Assembly: GCF_029844725.1 (NCBI RefSeq)
Contig: NZ_JAOCKJ010000005.1
Coordinates: 124,001 to 188,000, forward strand
Direction of reading: 5' to 3'
DNA length: 64,000 nucleotides
DNA from: Pantoea sp. GD03673
GTDB lineage: Bacteria > Pseudomonadota > Gammaproteobacteria > Enterobacterales > Enterobacteriaceae
The notes below the pieces were generated by a model, which saw only the letters and a program-made list of their open reading frames with translations, made no database searches and was not told the origin of the DNA. The stretch's first letter is position 1. Every line of letters begins with the position of its first letter. The position numbers and the translations under genes are program-made. Below are positions 48,829 through 60,325 of this stretch, piece by piece.

Positions 48829-50262
48829 TCAAATCAGCTGCTTACGCTGATTCGATGGCGGGATGGATAAAGACTCACGATATTTGGCGACGGTACGCCG
48901 TGCCACCATGATCCCCTGATCGGATAACATGGAGGTCAGTTTACTGTCGCTCAAGGGTTTGGCTGGATTTTCCGCCGAAATTAATTTTTTCACCAGAGCG
49001 CGGATCGCGGTAGAAGAGGCTTCACCACCTCCTTCCGTATTCACGTGACTGGAGAAAAAGTACTTCAGTTCAAAAATGCCACGCGGGCTGTGCAGATACT
49101 TCTGCGTGGTAACACGGGAAATAGTCGATTCGTGCATCTCAACCGCCTGGGCGATATCTGCCAGCACCATCGGACGCATAAATTCTTCACCCTGCTCGAA
49201 AAACGCCTGCTGCTGCTCAACGATACAGCGCGTTACTTTCAGCAGCGTATCATTACGGCTTTCCAGGCTCTTGATCAGCCAGCGGGCTTCCTGCAGATTG
49301 CTGCGAATGAACTGGCTGTCGCTGTCATTCCGCGTTGCGCCGCCCATTGCCGCGTAGTGCTGGTTGATCTTCAGACGTGGCACGCTATCGGCATTAAGTT
49401 CAACCGTCCAGCGACTGCCAACCTTACGCACCAGCACGTCGGGGATGACATATTCCGGCTCGCCGGTGTTGATCGACTGGCCCGGACGCGGGTCCAGCGA
49501 CTGAATCAGCAGCATCGCCTCTTTCAGCACCTCTTCTTTGAGGCGCGTCACGCGCATCAGGCTGCGAAAATCGTGATTGGCCAGCAGATCGAGATGGTCG
49601 CTGACGATCAGGCGCGCCTCGGTCAGCATCGGTGTGTCGGGCGCATATTGTGAAAGCTGAACCAGCAGACAGTCACGTAAATCACGTGCGCCAACACCAA
49701 TCGGGTCAAAACGCTGGATACGCTTCAGCACCGCCTCAACTTCATCCGCTTCAAGCTCATCGTTGCCGATGCTGTCGAGGATTTCCTCAAGCGAGACGGT
49801 GAGATACCCGGTGTCATCGATAGCATCGACGATAGACGTTGCAATCGCACGGTCGGTATCGCTGAAAGGCGTCAGTTCGACCTGCCACATCAGATAGTCC
49901 TGCAGCGACTGCGTGGTTTCGCCCTGGTAAACCGGTAACTCATCATCCTGATAATCGGTGCCGGTGCCGGAAGGGGTGCCCGCAGTGTAGATCTCATCCC
50001 AGGTGGCATCCAGCGGCAGCTCATCAGGCATCTCTTTCTGCTCTAGCGCTTCACGTGTATCCAGCGCTTCGGCTTCCGACGATTCCCGGGCGTCAATCTC
50101 ATCATGCAGATCGGTCTGCTCAAGCAATGGATTACTTTCCAGTGCAAGCTGTAACTCCTGCTGGAGTTCAAGCGTAGAGAGTTGCAGCAGACGAATCGCC
50201 TGCTGCAGTTGTGGAGTCATTGCCAGCTGTTGGCTGAACCTGAGTTGTAAACCTTGCTTCAT
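48829..50262 (-). CDS. rpoN: RNA polymerase sigma-54 factor
   Basis: A 477-residue sigma factor that needs AAA+ activators and reads -24/-12 promoters, chiefly nitrogen and stress genes. Region I is the glutamine-rich amino end ([26 protein letters not shown]). Region II is acidic, and region III includes the core-binding part and helix-turn-helix. The RpoN box reads [12 protein letters not shown] near the end. The ribosome site upstream of 50262 is weak. Confidence 0.97.
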   Translation of the reverse strand: MKQGLQLRFSQQLAMTPQLQQAIRLLQLSTLELQQELQLALESNPLLEQTDLHDEIDARESSEAEALDTREALEQKEMPDELPLDATWDEIYTAGTPSGTGTDYQDDELPVYQGETTQSLQDYLMWQVELTPFSDTDRAIATSIVDAIDDTGYLTVSLEEILDSIGNDELEADEVEAVLKRIQRFDPIGVGARDLRDCLLVQLSQYAPDTPMLTEARLIVSDHLDLLANHDFRSLMRVTRLKEEVLKEAMLLIQSLDPRPGQSINTGEPEYVIPDVLVRKVGSRWTVELNADSVPRLKINQHYAAMGGATRNDSDSQFIRSNLQEARWLIKSLESRNDTLLKVTRCIVEQQQAFFEQGEEFMRPMVLADIAQAVEMHESTISRVTTQKYLHSPRGIFELKYFFSSHVNTEGGGEASSTAIRALVKKLISAENPAKPLSDSKLTSMLSDQGIMVARRTVAKYRESLSIPPSNQRKQLI

Positions 50263-50310
50263 AGACAGGATGGTAGTTCCCAGGTAAACATCGGTATTAA
50301 CGACACATTA

Positions 50311-51036
50311 TCAGAGTCTGAACTCTTCACCCAAATAAACCCGCTTAACCTGCTCATCCGCAAGAATTTCATTGGGTGTACCATGCGCAATAAGGTGGCC
50401 CTGGCTGACGATATAGGCCCGCTCACAGACCGCGAGCGTTTCGCGCACGTTGTGGTCGGTAATCAATACGCCGAGGCCGCTGTCGCGCAGATGCTCAATG
50501 ATCTTCTTGATGTCGATAACGGAGATAGGGTCAACACCGGCAAAGGGTTCATCCAGCAGAATAAACTTAGGATTGGCAGCCAGCGCGCGGGCAATCTCAA
50601 CACGACGTCGTTCACCACCCGAAAGCGCCTGACCCATGCTGTCGCGCAGGTGCTCGATGTGAAACTCCTCCATCAGCTCACGGGCGCGATCCTGGCGTTG
50701 CTCTTCGGTCAGGTCATCACGAATCTGCAGTACCGCCATCAGATTATCGTAAACGCTAAGGCGACGGAAAATAGAGGCCTCCTGCGGCAGATAGCCAATG
50801 CCGCGACGCGCACGCGCATGCAGCGGCAGGATGCTGATATCTTCATCATCGATAACAATGCGGCCAGCGTCACGCGGCACAATCCCCACGACCATGTAAA
50901 AGGTGGTGGTTTTACCGGCCCCGTTCGGGCCAAGCAGGCCGACAATCTCGCCGGATTTTACCTGCAGGCTGACATCTTCTACCACGCGACGGCCTTTATA
51001 TGCCTTCGCCAGGTTTTCTGCGATTAATGTGGCCAT
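50311..51036 (-). CDS. lptB: LPS export ABC transporter ATPase LptB
   Basis: A 241-residue cytosolic ATPase that drives LPS extraction from the inner membrane with LptFG and its delivery to LptC and the LptA bridge. Walker A is [11 protein letters not shown], the signature is [15 protein letters not shown] and Walker B is [13 protein letters not shown]. It follows lptA by five bases. Confidence 0.97.
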   Translation of the reverse strand: MATLIAENLAKAYKGRRVVEDVSLQVKSGEIVGLLGPNGAGKTTTFYMVVGIVPRDAGRIVIDDEDISILPLHARARRGIGYLPQEASIFRRLSVYDNLMAVLQIRDDLTEEQRQDRARELMEEFHIEHLRDSMGQALSGGERRRVEIARALAANPKFILLDEPFAGVDPISVIDIKKIIEHLRDSGLGVLITDHNVRETLAVCERAYIVSQGHLIAHGTPNEILADEQVKRVYLGEEFRL

Positions 51037-51041
51037 AGCTA

Positions 51042-51593
51042 TCAGTTACTCTTCTTTCCGCTGTTGGACGAACCTTTATCCTGAAGTTGCGACGGCACCA
51101 GGACGGTCGTGACGCGCTTGTTCTGGCCCTGACTGTAAGCCTGCATTTTCTGCTCTTTCACCAGGTAGGTGATGCGATCGCCTTTGATGTTACTGTCCTG
51201 CTGCTCAATGAATGCATTGCCGGTCAGTTCAACGAAATCGTTGGCCAGTTCGTAGTGCAGCTTAGCGGCATGACCCTGCACGGGCTTGCCGCTGTCCTGC
51301 ATCTGATAGAAAGTGGCAGGATTACCGTAGGCGTCAACGATGGTTTTCTTGCTGTCGCCGCCCGGACGCGTCACCACGACTTTATCCGCCGTGATTTTGA
51401 TCGTGCCCTGCGTCACGATAACATTGCCGGTAAAGGTCGCGACGTTGCCTTGCAAATCCAGCGCCTGATTCTGCGAGTCAATATTGACGGGCTTGTCCGA
51501 GTCACCGGTCAGGGCCAGCGCCGGAACGGTGGTTGCCAGTAACATGCTGGCCAGCAGAATCTTCAGGCTATTTTTGTTCATTTTGAATTTCAT
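51042..51593 (-). CDS. lptA: Periplasmic LPS bridge protein LptA
   Basis: A 183-residue periplasmic protein whose beta-jellyroll units stack head to tail to carry LPS across the periplasm. A signal peptide (residues 1-27, ending VPALA) precedes the OstA-type domain: [28 protein letters not shown] and [19 protein letters not shown]. It overlaps the end of lptC by 26 bases; both share one message with lptB. Confidence 0.96.
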   Translation of the reverse strand: MKFKMNKNSLKILLASMLLATTVPALALTGDSDKPVNIDSQNQALDLQGNVATFTGNVIVTQGTIKITADKVVVTRPGGDSKKTIVDAYGNPATFYQMQDSGKPVQGHAAKLHYELANDFVELTGNAFIEQQDSNIKGDRITYLVKEQKMQAYSQGQNKRVTTVLVPSQLQDKGSSNSGKKSN

Positions 51594-52140
51594 AAGAGGT
51601 TTTGACCTTCTCGATTAACTCGGCGTTTTTTGTCCGTAAATTGCCGCGCATTTTCATGCCGGTGGAGTTAAAGCTGCGGCCATACAATGTCACCTGGTCA
51701 TCAGAGGTAACGTCCTGAGTGACAAGGTTAATCCGGGCGTTATCAGTTTTGATCCGCTCAAGCTGCGAATCCTGCGTCAGCGTATTCAGCTCAACATGTC
51801 CATACAGATAAAGCATACGATCTTTGGTGAGCTTTGCTTTATCTGCGCGTAACGTCCAGGTGGGAACTTTGTTCTCATCAAAGGTGGTCATCACCGGCTT
51901 GTCGAACCAGCTCAGCTCGTCATCCGAGAAATAGGTCACTTTGTCAGAGACCAGTTTATATGAGAGCCCGCCCTGCGGGTTATACACCACAGTGTGAGAA
52001 TCATCACTGGTATAGGTCGGTGCCTGGCTGTTTGTCCCGACTGGCGTGCCATCGCCATCCTGGTTAGTAAGATTCCAGCCGATCAAAACCAGTGCAATCA
52101 AGGTCAGAATCAGCGTTATCCAACGCCTGCTTTTACTCAT
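51568..52140 (-). CDS. lptC: LPS export membrane protein LptC
   Basis: A 190-residue bitopic inner-membrane protein: one amino-terminal helix (WITLILTLIALVLIGWNL), then a periplasmic jellyroll that receives LPS from LptBFG and hands it to LptA. Blocks TFDENKVPTWTLRADKAKL and SDDQVTLYGRSFNSTGMKM are typical. Its start overlaps the kdsC stop by four bases (ATGA). Confidence 0.95.
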   Translation of the reverse strand: MSKSRRWITLILTLIALVLIGWNLTNQDGDGTPVGTNSQAPTYTSDDSHTVVYNPQGGLSYKLVSDKVTYFSDDELSWFDKPVMTTFDENKVPTWTLRADKAKLTKDRMLYLYGHVELNTLTQDSQLERIKTDNARINLVTQDVTSDDQVTLYGRSFNSTGMKMRGNLRTKNAELIEKVKTSYEIQNEQK

Positions 52141-52703
52141 ACTGATTGCCCTTTGGCATCCTCAAATTTGTTCTGCGCCATTAAGATCAGGTCACATACT
52201 TCGCGAACCGCGCCGCGTCCACCCGCAATTCGCGTGACATACTGCGCTCGCGGCAACAGGATTGGATGTGCATCCGCCACCGCCACGCTTAATCCCACTT
52301 TTGCCATAACCGGCCAGTCGATCAGATCGTCACCAATGTAGGCGACCTGCTCGTCAGAGAGAGACAGTTTATCCAGAAGTTCGCGATAGGCCAAAAGCTT
52401 ATCCGATTGTCCCTGATAAAGATGACGGATGCCGAGCGTTTTGCAGCGATCTTCCATCAGACGGGCATTGCGGCCGGTAATAATAGCCACTTCCACATCG
52501 GAGGTCAGCAAACAGCGTATACCGTAACCATCCCGCACGTTAAAGGCTTTCAGCTCTTCGCCGTTATTTCCCATGTAGATCACCCCGTCGGACATCACGC
52601 CATCCACGTCGCAGATCAGCAGACGAATGCGGCTGGCGCGCGCCATGACCTCAGCACTGACCGGGCCATAGCAGGTGTCAATCGGGGGAGTTGCCTGTTG
52701 CAT
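52137..52703 (-). CDS. kdsC: KDO-8-phosphate phosphatase KdsC
   Basis: A 188-residue HAD-superfamily phosphatase releasing KDO from KDO-8-phosphate, the third step of KDO synthesis for the LPS core. The catalytic DVDGVMSDG motif with both Asp is at about residues 33-41; the later YIGDDLIDWPVM holds the metal-binding acids. It follows kdsD by 13 bases. Confidence 0.96.
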   Translation of the reverse strand: MQQATPPIDTCYGPVSAEVMARASRIRLLICDVDGVMSDGVIYMGNNGEELKAFNVRDGYGIRCLLTSDVEVAIITGRNARLMEDRCKTLGIRHLYQGQSDKLLAYRELLDKLSLSDEQVAYIGDDLIDWPVMAKVGLSVAVADAHPILLPRAQYVTRIAGGRGAVREVCDLILMAQNKFEDAKGQSV

Positions 52704-52716
52704 TTTCTCTTCCTGT

Positions 52717-53700
52717 TCAGACTACGCCAGCGCGCAGCATGTCATGCATATGTACCACACCGAGCAGATGGTCGTCATCGGCCACCAGAATCGACGTAAT
52801 GTTTTTGGTCTGCATCAGGTTCAGGGCTTCAACCGCCAGCATATTCGGCCGGACGCGAATGCCACCTGGCGTCATCACTTCGCCGATGGTGGCGCGCTGA
52901 AAATCGATGCCCATGTCAAAGATGCGGCGCAGGTCACCATCGGTAAAAATACCTTCAATTTTCATCAGGCTGTCGACAATCACCGTCAGTCCCAGATTTT
53001 TGCGGGTAATCTCCAGTAGCGCATCACGCAGTGAAGCGTCACGGGTGACGTGCGGCAGCTCATCGCCACTGTGCATGATATCGTCTACATGCAGCAGCAG
53101 TTTGCGGCCCAGCGCACCGCCGGGGTGGGAGAGAGCAAAGTCTTCCGCTGTAAAGCCGCGTGCCTCAAGTAACGAAACCGCCAGCGCGTCGCCCATTACC
53201 AGCGTGGCTGTAGTGCTGGTGGTGGGAGCAAGACCTAACGGACAGGCTTCCTGCGGAACATGGACACACAGATGCACATCGGCAACCCGGCCCATCGCGC
53301 TGTCAGGGCGTCCGGTGATGCAAATCAGCGCAATATGCTGACGTTTTAACACCGGAATCAGCGCGAGGATTTCGTTCGACTCACCGCTGTTGGAGATGGC
53401 GATCACCACATCATTTTTGCTGACCATGCCCAGGTCGCCATGGCTGGCCTCGGCCGGGTGGACAAAAAAGGCAGGCGTACCGGTACTGGCAAAGGTTGCG
53501 GCCATTTTTTTTCCGATATGGCCAGATTTACCCATGCCCATTACCACCACTTTTCCCTGACAGGCGTAGATCAGGGCGCAGGCGCGGGCGAAATCGTCAT
53601 TAATATATTGATCGAGCTGTTCCAGTCCTTCACGCTCAATGCGCAGGACGGTTTTTCCCGCCTGCTGGAAATCAAATGCTGTTGGTTGCTGATATGACAT
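52717..53700 (-). CDS. kdsD: D-arabinose-5-phosphate isomerase KdsD
   Basis: A 327-residue enzyme converting ribulose-5-phosphate to arabinose-5-phosphate, the first step of KDO synthesis. The SIS domain (about residues 40-180) has KVVVMGMGKSGHIGKKMAAT and ISNSGESNEILALIP. Two CBS domains (about 205-327) follow. With kdsC next to it, two KDO steps and the LPS export genes share one cluster. Confidence 0.96.
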   Translation of the reverse strand: MSYQQPTAFDFQQAGKTVLRIEREGLEQLDQYINDDFARACALIYACQGKVVVMGMGKSGHIGKKMAATFASTGTPAFFVHPAEASHGDLGMVSKNDVVIAISNSGESNEILALIPVLKRQHIALICITGRPDSAMGRVADVHLCVHVPQEACPLGLAPTTSTTATLVMGDALAVSLLEARGFTAEDFALSHPGGALGRKLLLHVDDIMHSGDELPHVTRDASLRDALLEITRKNLGLTVIVDSLMKIEGIFTDGDLRRIFDMGIDFQRATIGEVMTPGGIRVRPNMLAVEALNLMQTKNITSILVADDDHLLGVVHMHDMLRAGVV

Positions 53701-53716
53701 AGTGAGTCTGTCCTTG

Positions 53717-54697
53717 TTAGCCGTCCATGAATGCCGGCTGCATCCACAGCAGCGTCACCCAGACGAAGAAACCACAGAGTAAAATCAGGCCATTGATGCG
53801 GCCAACGCGCCGGCGACGCAGCAGGCAGAGCAGGGCAAACAGCACGCTGACGCCCAGCATCACCCAGTAATCACGGGCAAAGGCGTGATAGTCGATACTG
53901 CCGGGATGAATCAGCGCCGGCAGGCCCAGCACAATGGCAATATTATAAATGTTGGCACCGATAAGGTTGCCGATCGCGATATCATCTTCGCCTTTCAGTG
54001 CGCCAGCGATCACCGTCGCCAGCTCGGGCAGGCTGGTGCCCACGGCGATGAGCGTCAGGCCCATCACCAGTTCACTGACGCCAAAGTAGTCGGCAAAGGC
54101 CGTGGCATTATCGATCACCATCCGGGTCGACATTGGCAGAATAATCAGGGCGACGGCCAGCCAGAGAAAGGCCACCGTGTTTCCGCTCTCTTCGCGAGGC
54201 AGCTCGGCCAGCTGTTCGCGGGTCAGGGTGTCGTTGTTGTCCCGTTCGGCTTTCCGCGCAATCCGAATCACCACCATCAGATAAATAGCGGCAATGGCGA
54301 TAAGGCCAATTCCATCCAGTCGACTAAGCTGATTGTCAAACAGCATGAATCCGCTGAGCAGGGTGACCAGCAACATCAACGGCAGCTCACGGCGTATCAG
54401 ATTAGAATGGACGCTAAGTGGATGCATTAGCGCAGCGGCACCCAGAATCAGTAAAATATTGGTAATATTCGAGCCGAGCGCGGTGCCAACAGCCAAATCC
54501 ATCTGGCCATGCTGCGCCGCAGAAAAGGAGAGAATCATCTCGGGCAGTGAGGTGCCGATGCTGACAACGGTCATGCCAATGATCAAAGGCGGGATGCCAA
54601 ATGATCGACACAATATAGAGGCGCTAAACACCAGACGATCGGCACCATATGCCAGTAAAAGCAAACCGATAATCAGCAGTGCAGAAGCTACGAACAT
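53717..54697 (-). CDS. yrbG: Inner-membrane Na+/Ca2+ exchanger-family protein YrbG
   Basis: A 326-residue membrane protein with about ten helices in two inverted halves. Each half carries a family repeat: GMTVVSIGTSLPEMILSF near residue 40 and GLTLIAVGTSLPELATVIAG near residue 215. Homologues exchange cations; the physiological role in enterobacteria is uncertain. The ATG at 54697 has AAGGA upstream and matches the E. coli length; the longer frame adds 34 polar residues before the first helix. It is divergent from mlaF. Confidence 0.92.
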   Translation of the reverse strand: MFVASALLIIGLLLLAYGADRLVFSASILCRSFGIPPLIIGMTVVSIGTSLPEMILSFSAAQHGQMDLAVGTALGSNITNILLILGAAALMHPLSVHSNLIRRELPLMLLVTLLSGFMLFDNQLSRLDGIGLIAIAAIYLMVVIRIARKAERDNNDTLTREQLAELPREESGNTVAFLWLAVALIILPMSTRMVIDNATAFADYFGVSELVMGLTLIAVGTSLPELATVIAGALKGEDDIAIGNLIGANIYNIAIVLGLPALIHPGSIDYHAFARDYWVMLGVSVLFALLCLLRRRRVGRINGLILLCGFFVWVTLLWMQPAFMDG

Positions 54698-54924
54698 GAA
54701 AAATCCTTGCATAAAAACCCAGGCCGGCAATGCCTTTCCCGACCGGTTAAAGGTTCTGTTTGGCGAGACAGGCGCTGATTTTGACCGCCTGAACGGCAAA
54801 AGTAAATTTTATGACCATTTTCGCCAAATCTTAGCGGTAAGTTTCTGTAAAGCTATCGTGAATCAGGACCGAACAGGCTACCATCGTACCCCATGTTTAC
54901 GCCCGATCCTTACAAGAGGTAATA

Positions 54925-55740
54925 ATGACCCAGCAGCAAACGAATCTGGTTGAGGTTCGTGGCGTGAGTTTTTCGCGCGGAGATCGCACCATCTTCGACG
55001 ACATTTCGCTGACCGTGCCGAAAGGCAAAGTAACGGCGATAATGGGACCGTCGGGGATAGGGAAAACCACTCTGCTACGCTTGATTGGGGGGCAACTTCA
55101 GCCGACCCGCGGTGACATCTTTTTCCGGGGCGAAAACATTCCGTCATTGTCGCGCGCTAAATTATACGAAGCGCGTAAGAAGATGAGCATGCTGTTCCAG
55201 TCCGGCGCCTTGTTTACTGACTTAACGGTCTATGAAAATGTCGCCTGGCCGCTGCGTGAACATACCCGTCTTCCCGCCCCCATTCTGCACAGCACGGTAT
55301 TAATGAAGCTGGAAGCGGTAGGGCTGCGTGGCGCAGCCCAGCTGAAACCGGCTGAGCTGTCGGGCGGCATGGCGCGTCGTGTGGCACTGGCGCGCGCGAT
55401 TGCGCTTGAGCCGGAACTGATCATGTTCGATGAGCCTTTTGTCGGTCAGGATCCCATCACCATGGGCGTGCTGGTCAAACTCATTGATGAACTGAATCAT
55501 GCTCTGGGCCTGACCTGTATTGTGGTCTCGCACGACGTACCGGAAGTACTGAGTATTGCGGACTATGCCTATATCGTGGCCGGACAAAAAATTATCGCAC
55601 ACGGCACCACGCCGGAACTGCGAGAGAACAATGACCCGCGCGTCCGCCAGTTTATTGATGGCGATGCGGATGGTCCGGTTCCCTTCCGTTTTCCTGCCGG
55701 CGACTATCTCGCTGATTTAACCGGCTCAGGGAGTAACTAA
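54925..55740 (+). CDS. mlaF: Phospholipid transport ATPase MlaF
   Basis: A 271-residue cytosolic ATPase of the MlaFEDB complex, which moves phospholipids between the inner membrane and the MlaC carrier to keep outer-membrane asymmetry. Walker A is [14 protein letters not shown], the signature [15 protein letters not shown] and Walker [15 protein letters not shown] distinctive tail ([16 protein letters not shown]) docks with MlaB in E. coli. First gene of mlaFEDCB. Confidence 0.97.
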   Translation: MTQQQTNLVEVRGVSFSRGDRTIFDDISLTVPKGKVTAIMGPSGIGKTTLLRLIGGQLQPTRGDIFFRGENIPSLSRAKLYEARKKMSMLFQSGALFTDLTVYENVAWPLREHTRLPAPILHSTVLMKLEAVGLRGAAQLKPAELSGGMARRVALARAIALEPELIMFDEPFVGQDPITMGVLVKLIDELNHALGLTCIVVSHDVPEVLSIADYAYIVAGQKIIAHGTTPELRENNDPRVRQFIDGDADGPVPFRFPAGDYLADLTGSGSN

Positions 55741-55744
55741 ACAG

Positions 55745-56527
55745 ATGGTCTTGAAGGCGCTGGCGTCATTCGGTCGTCAGGGAATTGAAACGTGCGCCAG
55801 TTTTGGACGCGCAGGATTAATGCTGTTTCACGCGCTGGTAGGAAAACCCGCGTTCCGCAGGCACTCGCCGCTACTGATCAAACAGCTCTATAGTGTTGGC
55901 GTGTTGTCGTTACTGATTATTGTGGTTTCGGGCCTGTTTATCGGCATGGTACTCGGACTGCAGGGCTATCTGGTACTGACCACTTACGGTGCCGAAACCA
56001 GCCTGGGTATGCTGGTGGCGCTGTCGTTGCTGCGAGAGCTGGGGCCGGTCGTGACCGCACTGCTGTTTGCCGGACGGGCAGGTTCAGCACTGACTGCTGA
56101 AATTGGCCTGATGAAAGCCACTGAACAGCTCTCCAGTATGGAGATGATGGCGGTGGACCCGTTGCGCCGCGTCGTGTCGCCGCGCTTCTGGGCAGGGTTT
56201 ATCAGTATGCCGCTGCTCGCCCTGATTTTTACCGCTGTTGGCATCGCTGGCGGTGCGCTGGTGGGGGTGAGCTGGAAGGGAATCGATCCCGGCTTCTTCT
56301 GGTCAGCGATGCAGAATGCGGTCGACTTCCGCACCGATGTCGTTAACTGCATCATCAAAAGCGCCGTATTTGCCGTGACGGTTACCTGGATTGCCCTTTT
56401 TAATGGCTATGACGCGATTCCCACTTCTGAAGGGATCAGTCGCGCGACAACGCGTACCGTAGTACATGCTTCACTGGCAGTGCTCGGGTTGGATTTTGTG
56501 CTGACAGCACTGATGTTTGGGAATTGA
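55745..56527 (+). CDS. mlaE: Phospholipid transport permease MlaE
   Basis: A 260-residue inner-membrane permease of the Mla complex. Five or six hydrophobic helices follow an amphipathic amino end. The conserved [20 protein letters not shown] loop and [20 protein letters not shown] are diagnostic. The start is four bases after mlaF, and mlaD begins four bases after its stop. Confidence 0.96.
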   Translation: MVLKALASFGRQGIETCASFGRAGLMLFHALVGKPAFRRHSPLLIKQLYSVGVLSLLIIVVSGLFIGMVLGLQGYLVLTTYGAETSLGMLVALSLLRELGPVVTALLFAGRAGSALTAEIGLMKATEQLSSMEMMAVDPLRRVVSPRFWAGFISMPLLALIFTAVGIAGGALVGVSWKGIDPGFFWSAMQNAVDFRTDVVNCIIKSAVFAVTVTWIALFNGYDAIPTSEGISRATTRTVVHASLAVLGLDFVLTALMFGN

Positions 56528-56531
56528 TGCA

Positions 56532-57077
56532 ATGCAAAGCAAAAAAAGCGAAATCTGGGTTGGCATTTTTATGATTATGGCGTTAATCGCCGCATTGTTT
56601 CTCTGCCTGCGCGTCGCCGATTTGAAGTCGATGGGCACAGAGCCAACGTGGAAGCTCTACGCCACGTTTGACAATATTGGCGGCCTGAAAGCCAGTTCGC
56701 CGGTGAAAATCGGCGGTGTGGTGATTGGCCGGGTGACGGACATTGCGCTTGAACCGAAAACGCTGCTGCCGCGTGTCACGATGGAGATCAGCGATCAGTA
56801 TGCGAATAAAATCTCTGATACCAGCTCGCTGGCGATTCGCACGCAGGGACTGCTGGGTGAGCAATTCCTGGCGCTGAATTTAGGCTTTGACGATCCGGAA
56901 CTGGGTTCGGCGATGCTGAAAGATGGCGATACGCTGCGTGATACCAAGTCAGCCATGGTGCTCGAAGACCTGATCGGTCAGTTCCTGTATAAGAGCGGCG
57001 ATAACAAACAAAACAGTGACAACAAGGATGCGCAGGAAGGCGGCAGTGCTGCGCCTGCGGCACCGGCTCAACCTTAA
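56532..57077 (+). CDS. mlaD: Phospholipid-binding MCE-domain protein MlaD
   Basis: A 181-residue protein with one amino-terminal membrane helix (WVGIFMIMALIAALFLCLRV) and a single MCE domain (TWKLYATFDNIGGLKASSPV and GLLGEQFLALNLGF) that forms a hexameric ring on MlaE. The tail is low in complexity (Asn, Asp, then Ala/Pro). The ATG at 56532 was chosen for its fit with the family start. Confidence 0.95.
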   Translation: MQSKKSEIWVGIFMIMALIAALFLCLRVADLKSMGTEPTWKLYATFDNIGGLKASSPVKIGGVVIGRVTDIALEPKTLLPRVTMEISDQYANKISDTSSLAIRTQGLLGEQFLALNLGFDDPELGSAMLKDGDTLRDTKSAMVLEDLIGQFLYKSGDNKQNSDNKDAQEGGSAAPAAPAQP

Positions 57078-57092
57078 AGAAGAGGGTATACC

Positions 57093-57728
57093 ATGTTTAA
57101 ACGTTTACTGATGATTGCGATGCTGGTGGTTGCCGTACCGCTGACAGCGACTGCAGCCGATCAAAGCAATCCCTACAAGCTGATGAACGAAGCGGCGGAA
57201 AAGACGTTCTCCCGTCTGAAAAATGAGCAGCCGAAAATCAAGCAGAATCCCAACTACCTGCGTCAGATTGTGCGTCAGGAACTGCTGCCCTATGTGCAGA
57301 TCAAATATGCGGGCGCGTTAGTACTGGGTCGCTACTATCGTGATTCGACCCCGGCGCAGCGTGAAGCCTATTTCAGCGCCTTTGGTGACTACCTGGCGCA
57401 GGCTTATGGTCAGGCACTGGCACTTTATAACGGTCAGAGCTACCAGATTCAGCCTGAGCAGCCGCTGGGCGATGCTAACATTGTCGCTATTCGGGTCTCA
57501 ATTATCGATCCCAATGGTCGCCCACCGGTTCGCCTCGACTTCCAGTGGCGTAAAAACAGCCAGAGCGGTAACTGGCAGGCTTATGACATGATCGCCGAAG
57601 GCGTCAGCATGATCACCACTAAACAGAATGAGTGGAGCGATCTGTTACGTACTAAAGGGATTGATGGTCTGACGGCGCAACTGAAATCCTCTGCGGCACA
57701 GCCCATCACGCTGGATAAACAAAAATAA
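57093..57728 (+). CDS. mlaC: Periplasmic phospholipid carrier MlaC
   Basis: A 211-residue periplasmic protein ferrying phospholipids between the MlaA-porin complex and MlaFEDB. The signal peptide ends at TATAA near residue 21. The lipid-binding fold includes [26 protein letters not shown] and [26 protein letters not shown]. Its stop codon shares a base with the mlaB start. Confidence 0.96.
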   Translation: MFKRLLMIAMLVVAVPLTATAADQSNPYKLMNEAAEKTFSRLKNEQPKIKQNPNYLRQIVRQELLPYVQIKYAGALVLGRYYRDSTPAQREAYFSAFGDYLAQAYGQALALYNGQSYQIQPEQPLGDANIVAIRVSIIDPNGRPPVRLDFQWRKNSQSGNWQAYDMIAEGVSMITTKQNEWSDLLRTKGIDGLTAQLKSSAAQPITLDKQK

Positions 57729-58033
57729 TGCACGAATCGTTACGCTGGGAGCGGGAAGCCAGCACGCTATTACTGAAAGGCGAACTGGATCGCGACACGT
57801 TAATGAGCCTGTGGCAGCAACGTGACACGCTGATTAACGATGTGGATACGATCGACGTCGCAGGGCTGGAGCGTGTTGACTCTTCCGGTCTCGCCCTGCT
57901 GGTGCACCTGCGGGAAATCGCCCGGGCACAGGGCATTACGCCACGCTTTACGGGTATCAGCGACAAACTGCAGTCGCTGATTACGCTTTACAATCTGCAA
58001 CAGATTATTGTTTCTGCGGATAAAAGCGCCTGA
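57728..58033 (+). CDS. mlaB: STAS-domain protein MlaB
   Basis: A 101-residue cytosolic STAS-fold subunit that binds MlaF and is needed for complex assembly and ATPase activity. The STAS motif IDVAGLERVDSSGLALLVHL is clear, including the Thr/Ser site at the helix start. TAATG overlap with mlaC indicates coupled translation. Confidence 0.95.
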   Translation: MHESLRWEREASTLLLKGELDRDTLMSLWQQRDTLINDVDTIDVAGLERVDSSGLALLVHLREIARAQGITPRFTGISDKLQSLITLYNLQQIIVSADKSA

Positions 58034-58050
58034 TTTCCGGTTGTTATGCT

Positions 58051-58077
58051 AAGCCCCTGTTTTCAACAGGGGCTTTT
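58051..58077 (+). terminator. Terminator of the mla operon
   Basis: AAGCCCCTGTT / AACAGGGGCTT stem with a TTC loop, running into four T. Confidence 0.85.
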
Positions 58078-58146
58078 GCGTATTTAAGAGTCAGTCGCTT
58101 TCCTCTACTATGTCAGCCTTATTATTATTAAGTGAAGTTAAGCCCA

Positions 58147-58404
58147 ATGGAAAACAGTGAAATTCAGGCCGTGCTGATGGCCGCATTGCCTTTAGACGAA
58201 GTGCATGTGATGAGCAACGATGGCAGCCATTTTCAGGTGATCGCCGTAGGCGAACTGTTTGGCGAACTGAGCCGCGTCAAAAAGCAGCAGGCTGTTTACG
58301 CGCCGCTGATGGAATTCATCGCGGATAACCGCATGCATGCTGTCTCCATCAAAACCTATACTCCCGCTGAATGGGCGCGTGACCGTAAACTCAACGGTTT
58401 CTGA
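58147..58404 (+). CDS. ibaG: BolA-family iron-sulfur/acid-stress protein IbaG
   Basis: An 85-residue BolA-like protein that pairs with monothiol glutaredoxin in iron-sulfur handling; in E. coli it is acid-induced. Typical blocks are [14 protein letters not shown] with the His ligand and [24 protein letters not shown] chose ATG 58147; a GTG five codons earlier is possible but has no ribosome site. It lies between mla and murA, as in E. coli. Confidence 0.92.
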   Translation: MENSEIQAVLMAALPLDEVHVMSNDGSHFQVIAVGELFGELSRVKKQQAVYAPLMEFIADNRMHAVSIKTYTPAEWARDRKLNGF

Positions 58405-58456
58405 TCCCGCAGCGTGGTGAACTCGCCGTGGGCGAGTCCCATCTTTAGCTAGTTAA

Positions 58457-59731
<1,275 letters not shown>

Positions 59732-59753
59732 TGCTGCAGGTGCGCTAAAATAG

Positions 59754-59782
59754 CCAGCCCTCCTGGGGGCTGGTTTTTTTTT
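59754..59782 (+). terminator. Terminator of murA
   Basis: CCAGCCC / GGGCTGG stem followed by nine T. Confidence 0.9.
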
Positions 59783-59803
59783 GCCTGAGGCTTACCTGCG
59801 ATC

Positions 59804-60088
59804 TCAGGCGTTATCCGTCTGTTCGGCAGGCGTACGGATGCGCTTTCGGCGATCCAGCAGACAGTGGGTAATCGGATCGTAATAGCGGCTGGGCCAGATT
59901 TCGCTGGGATGAACGGTGATCGCGTCGGCGATCAGCCATTCACCTTTGGGCCATGGACGCGTCAGCGCATTAGCCAGCGTGGATGAACTCAGACCAGCTG
60001 CGCGTGACAGCGCCGCCAGTGTCATACCACGCTTATGCAGCGCCGCGATAATGTCAGCCGGGTGCCAGTCTTCCTTTCTTTTTTGCAT
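59804..60088 (-). CDS. sfsB: Ner-like DNA-binding protein SfsB (Nlp)
   Basis: A 94-residue protein resembling the Ner repressor of Mu-like phages and E. coli SfsB, which affects maltose gene expression. The helix-turn-helix is DIIAALHKRGMTLAALSRAAGLSSSTLANAL (residues 13-43), followed by RPWPKGEWLIADAI and IWPSRYYDP. It lies between convergent murA and ispB, its usual place, so it is a resident gene rather than a sign of a recent prophage. Confidence 0.93.
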   Translation of the reverse strand: MQKRKEDWHPADIIAALHKRGMTLAALSRAAGLSSSTLANALTRPWPKGEWLIADAITVHPSEIWPSRYYDPITHCLLDRRKRIRTPAEQTDNA

Positions 60089-60293
60089 AACCTGTTCTCC
60101 TTTTCCTTGTCATTGCATCGTTCAGCGAGACGCTGGCCCTCCTTTTACGGTTATCTGGAAAGAGCGGGTATTTTATAGCAAATGTTTCCTGTTATTTTCC
60201 AGTAATATTTGGATCCAGCGTCTGGTCTGTGTGACAGCACGCAACAGGAGTGCAACAGCGAAGAAGGAACAGGAAGAAATGAGAGCAGGGCGA

Positions 60294-60318
60294 TAAAAAC
60301 GGAGCCAGAAAGGCTCCG
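60294..60318 (-). terminator. Terminator of ispB
   Basis: On the minus strand a GGAGCC / GGCTCC stem with a TTTCT loop is followed by GTTTTT. Confidence 0.75.
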
Positions 60319-60325
60319 TGAGGGA

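Noticed and set aside
59804..60088. Ner-like SfsB as a sign of a Mu-like prophage
   Set aside because: It sits in its usual chromosomal place between murA and ispB, with no other phage genes around.
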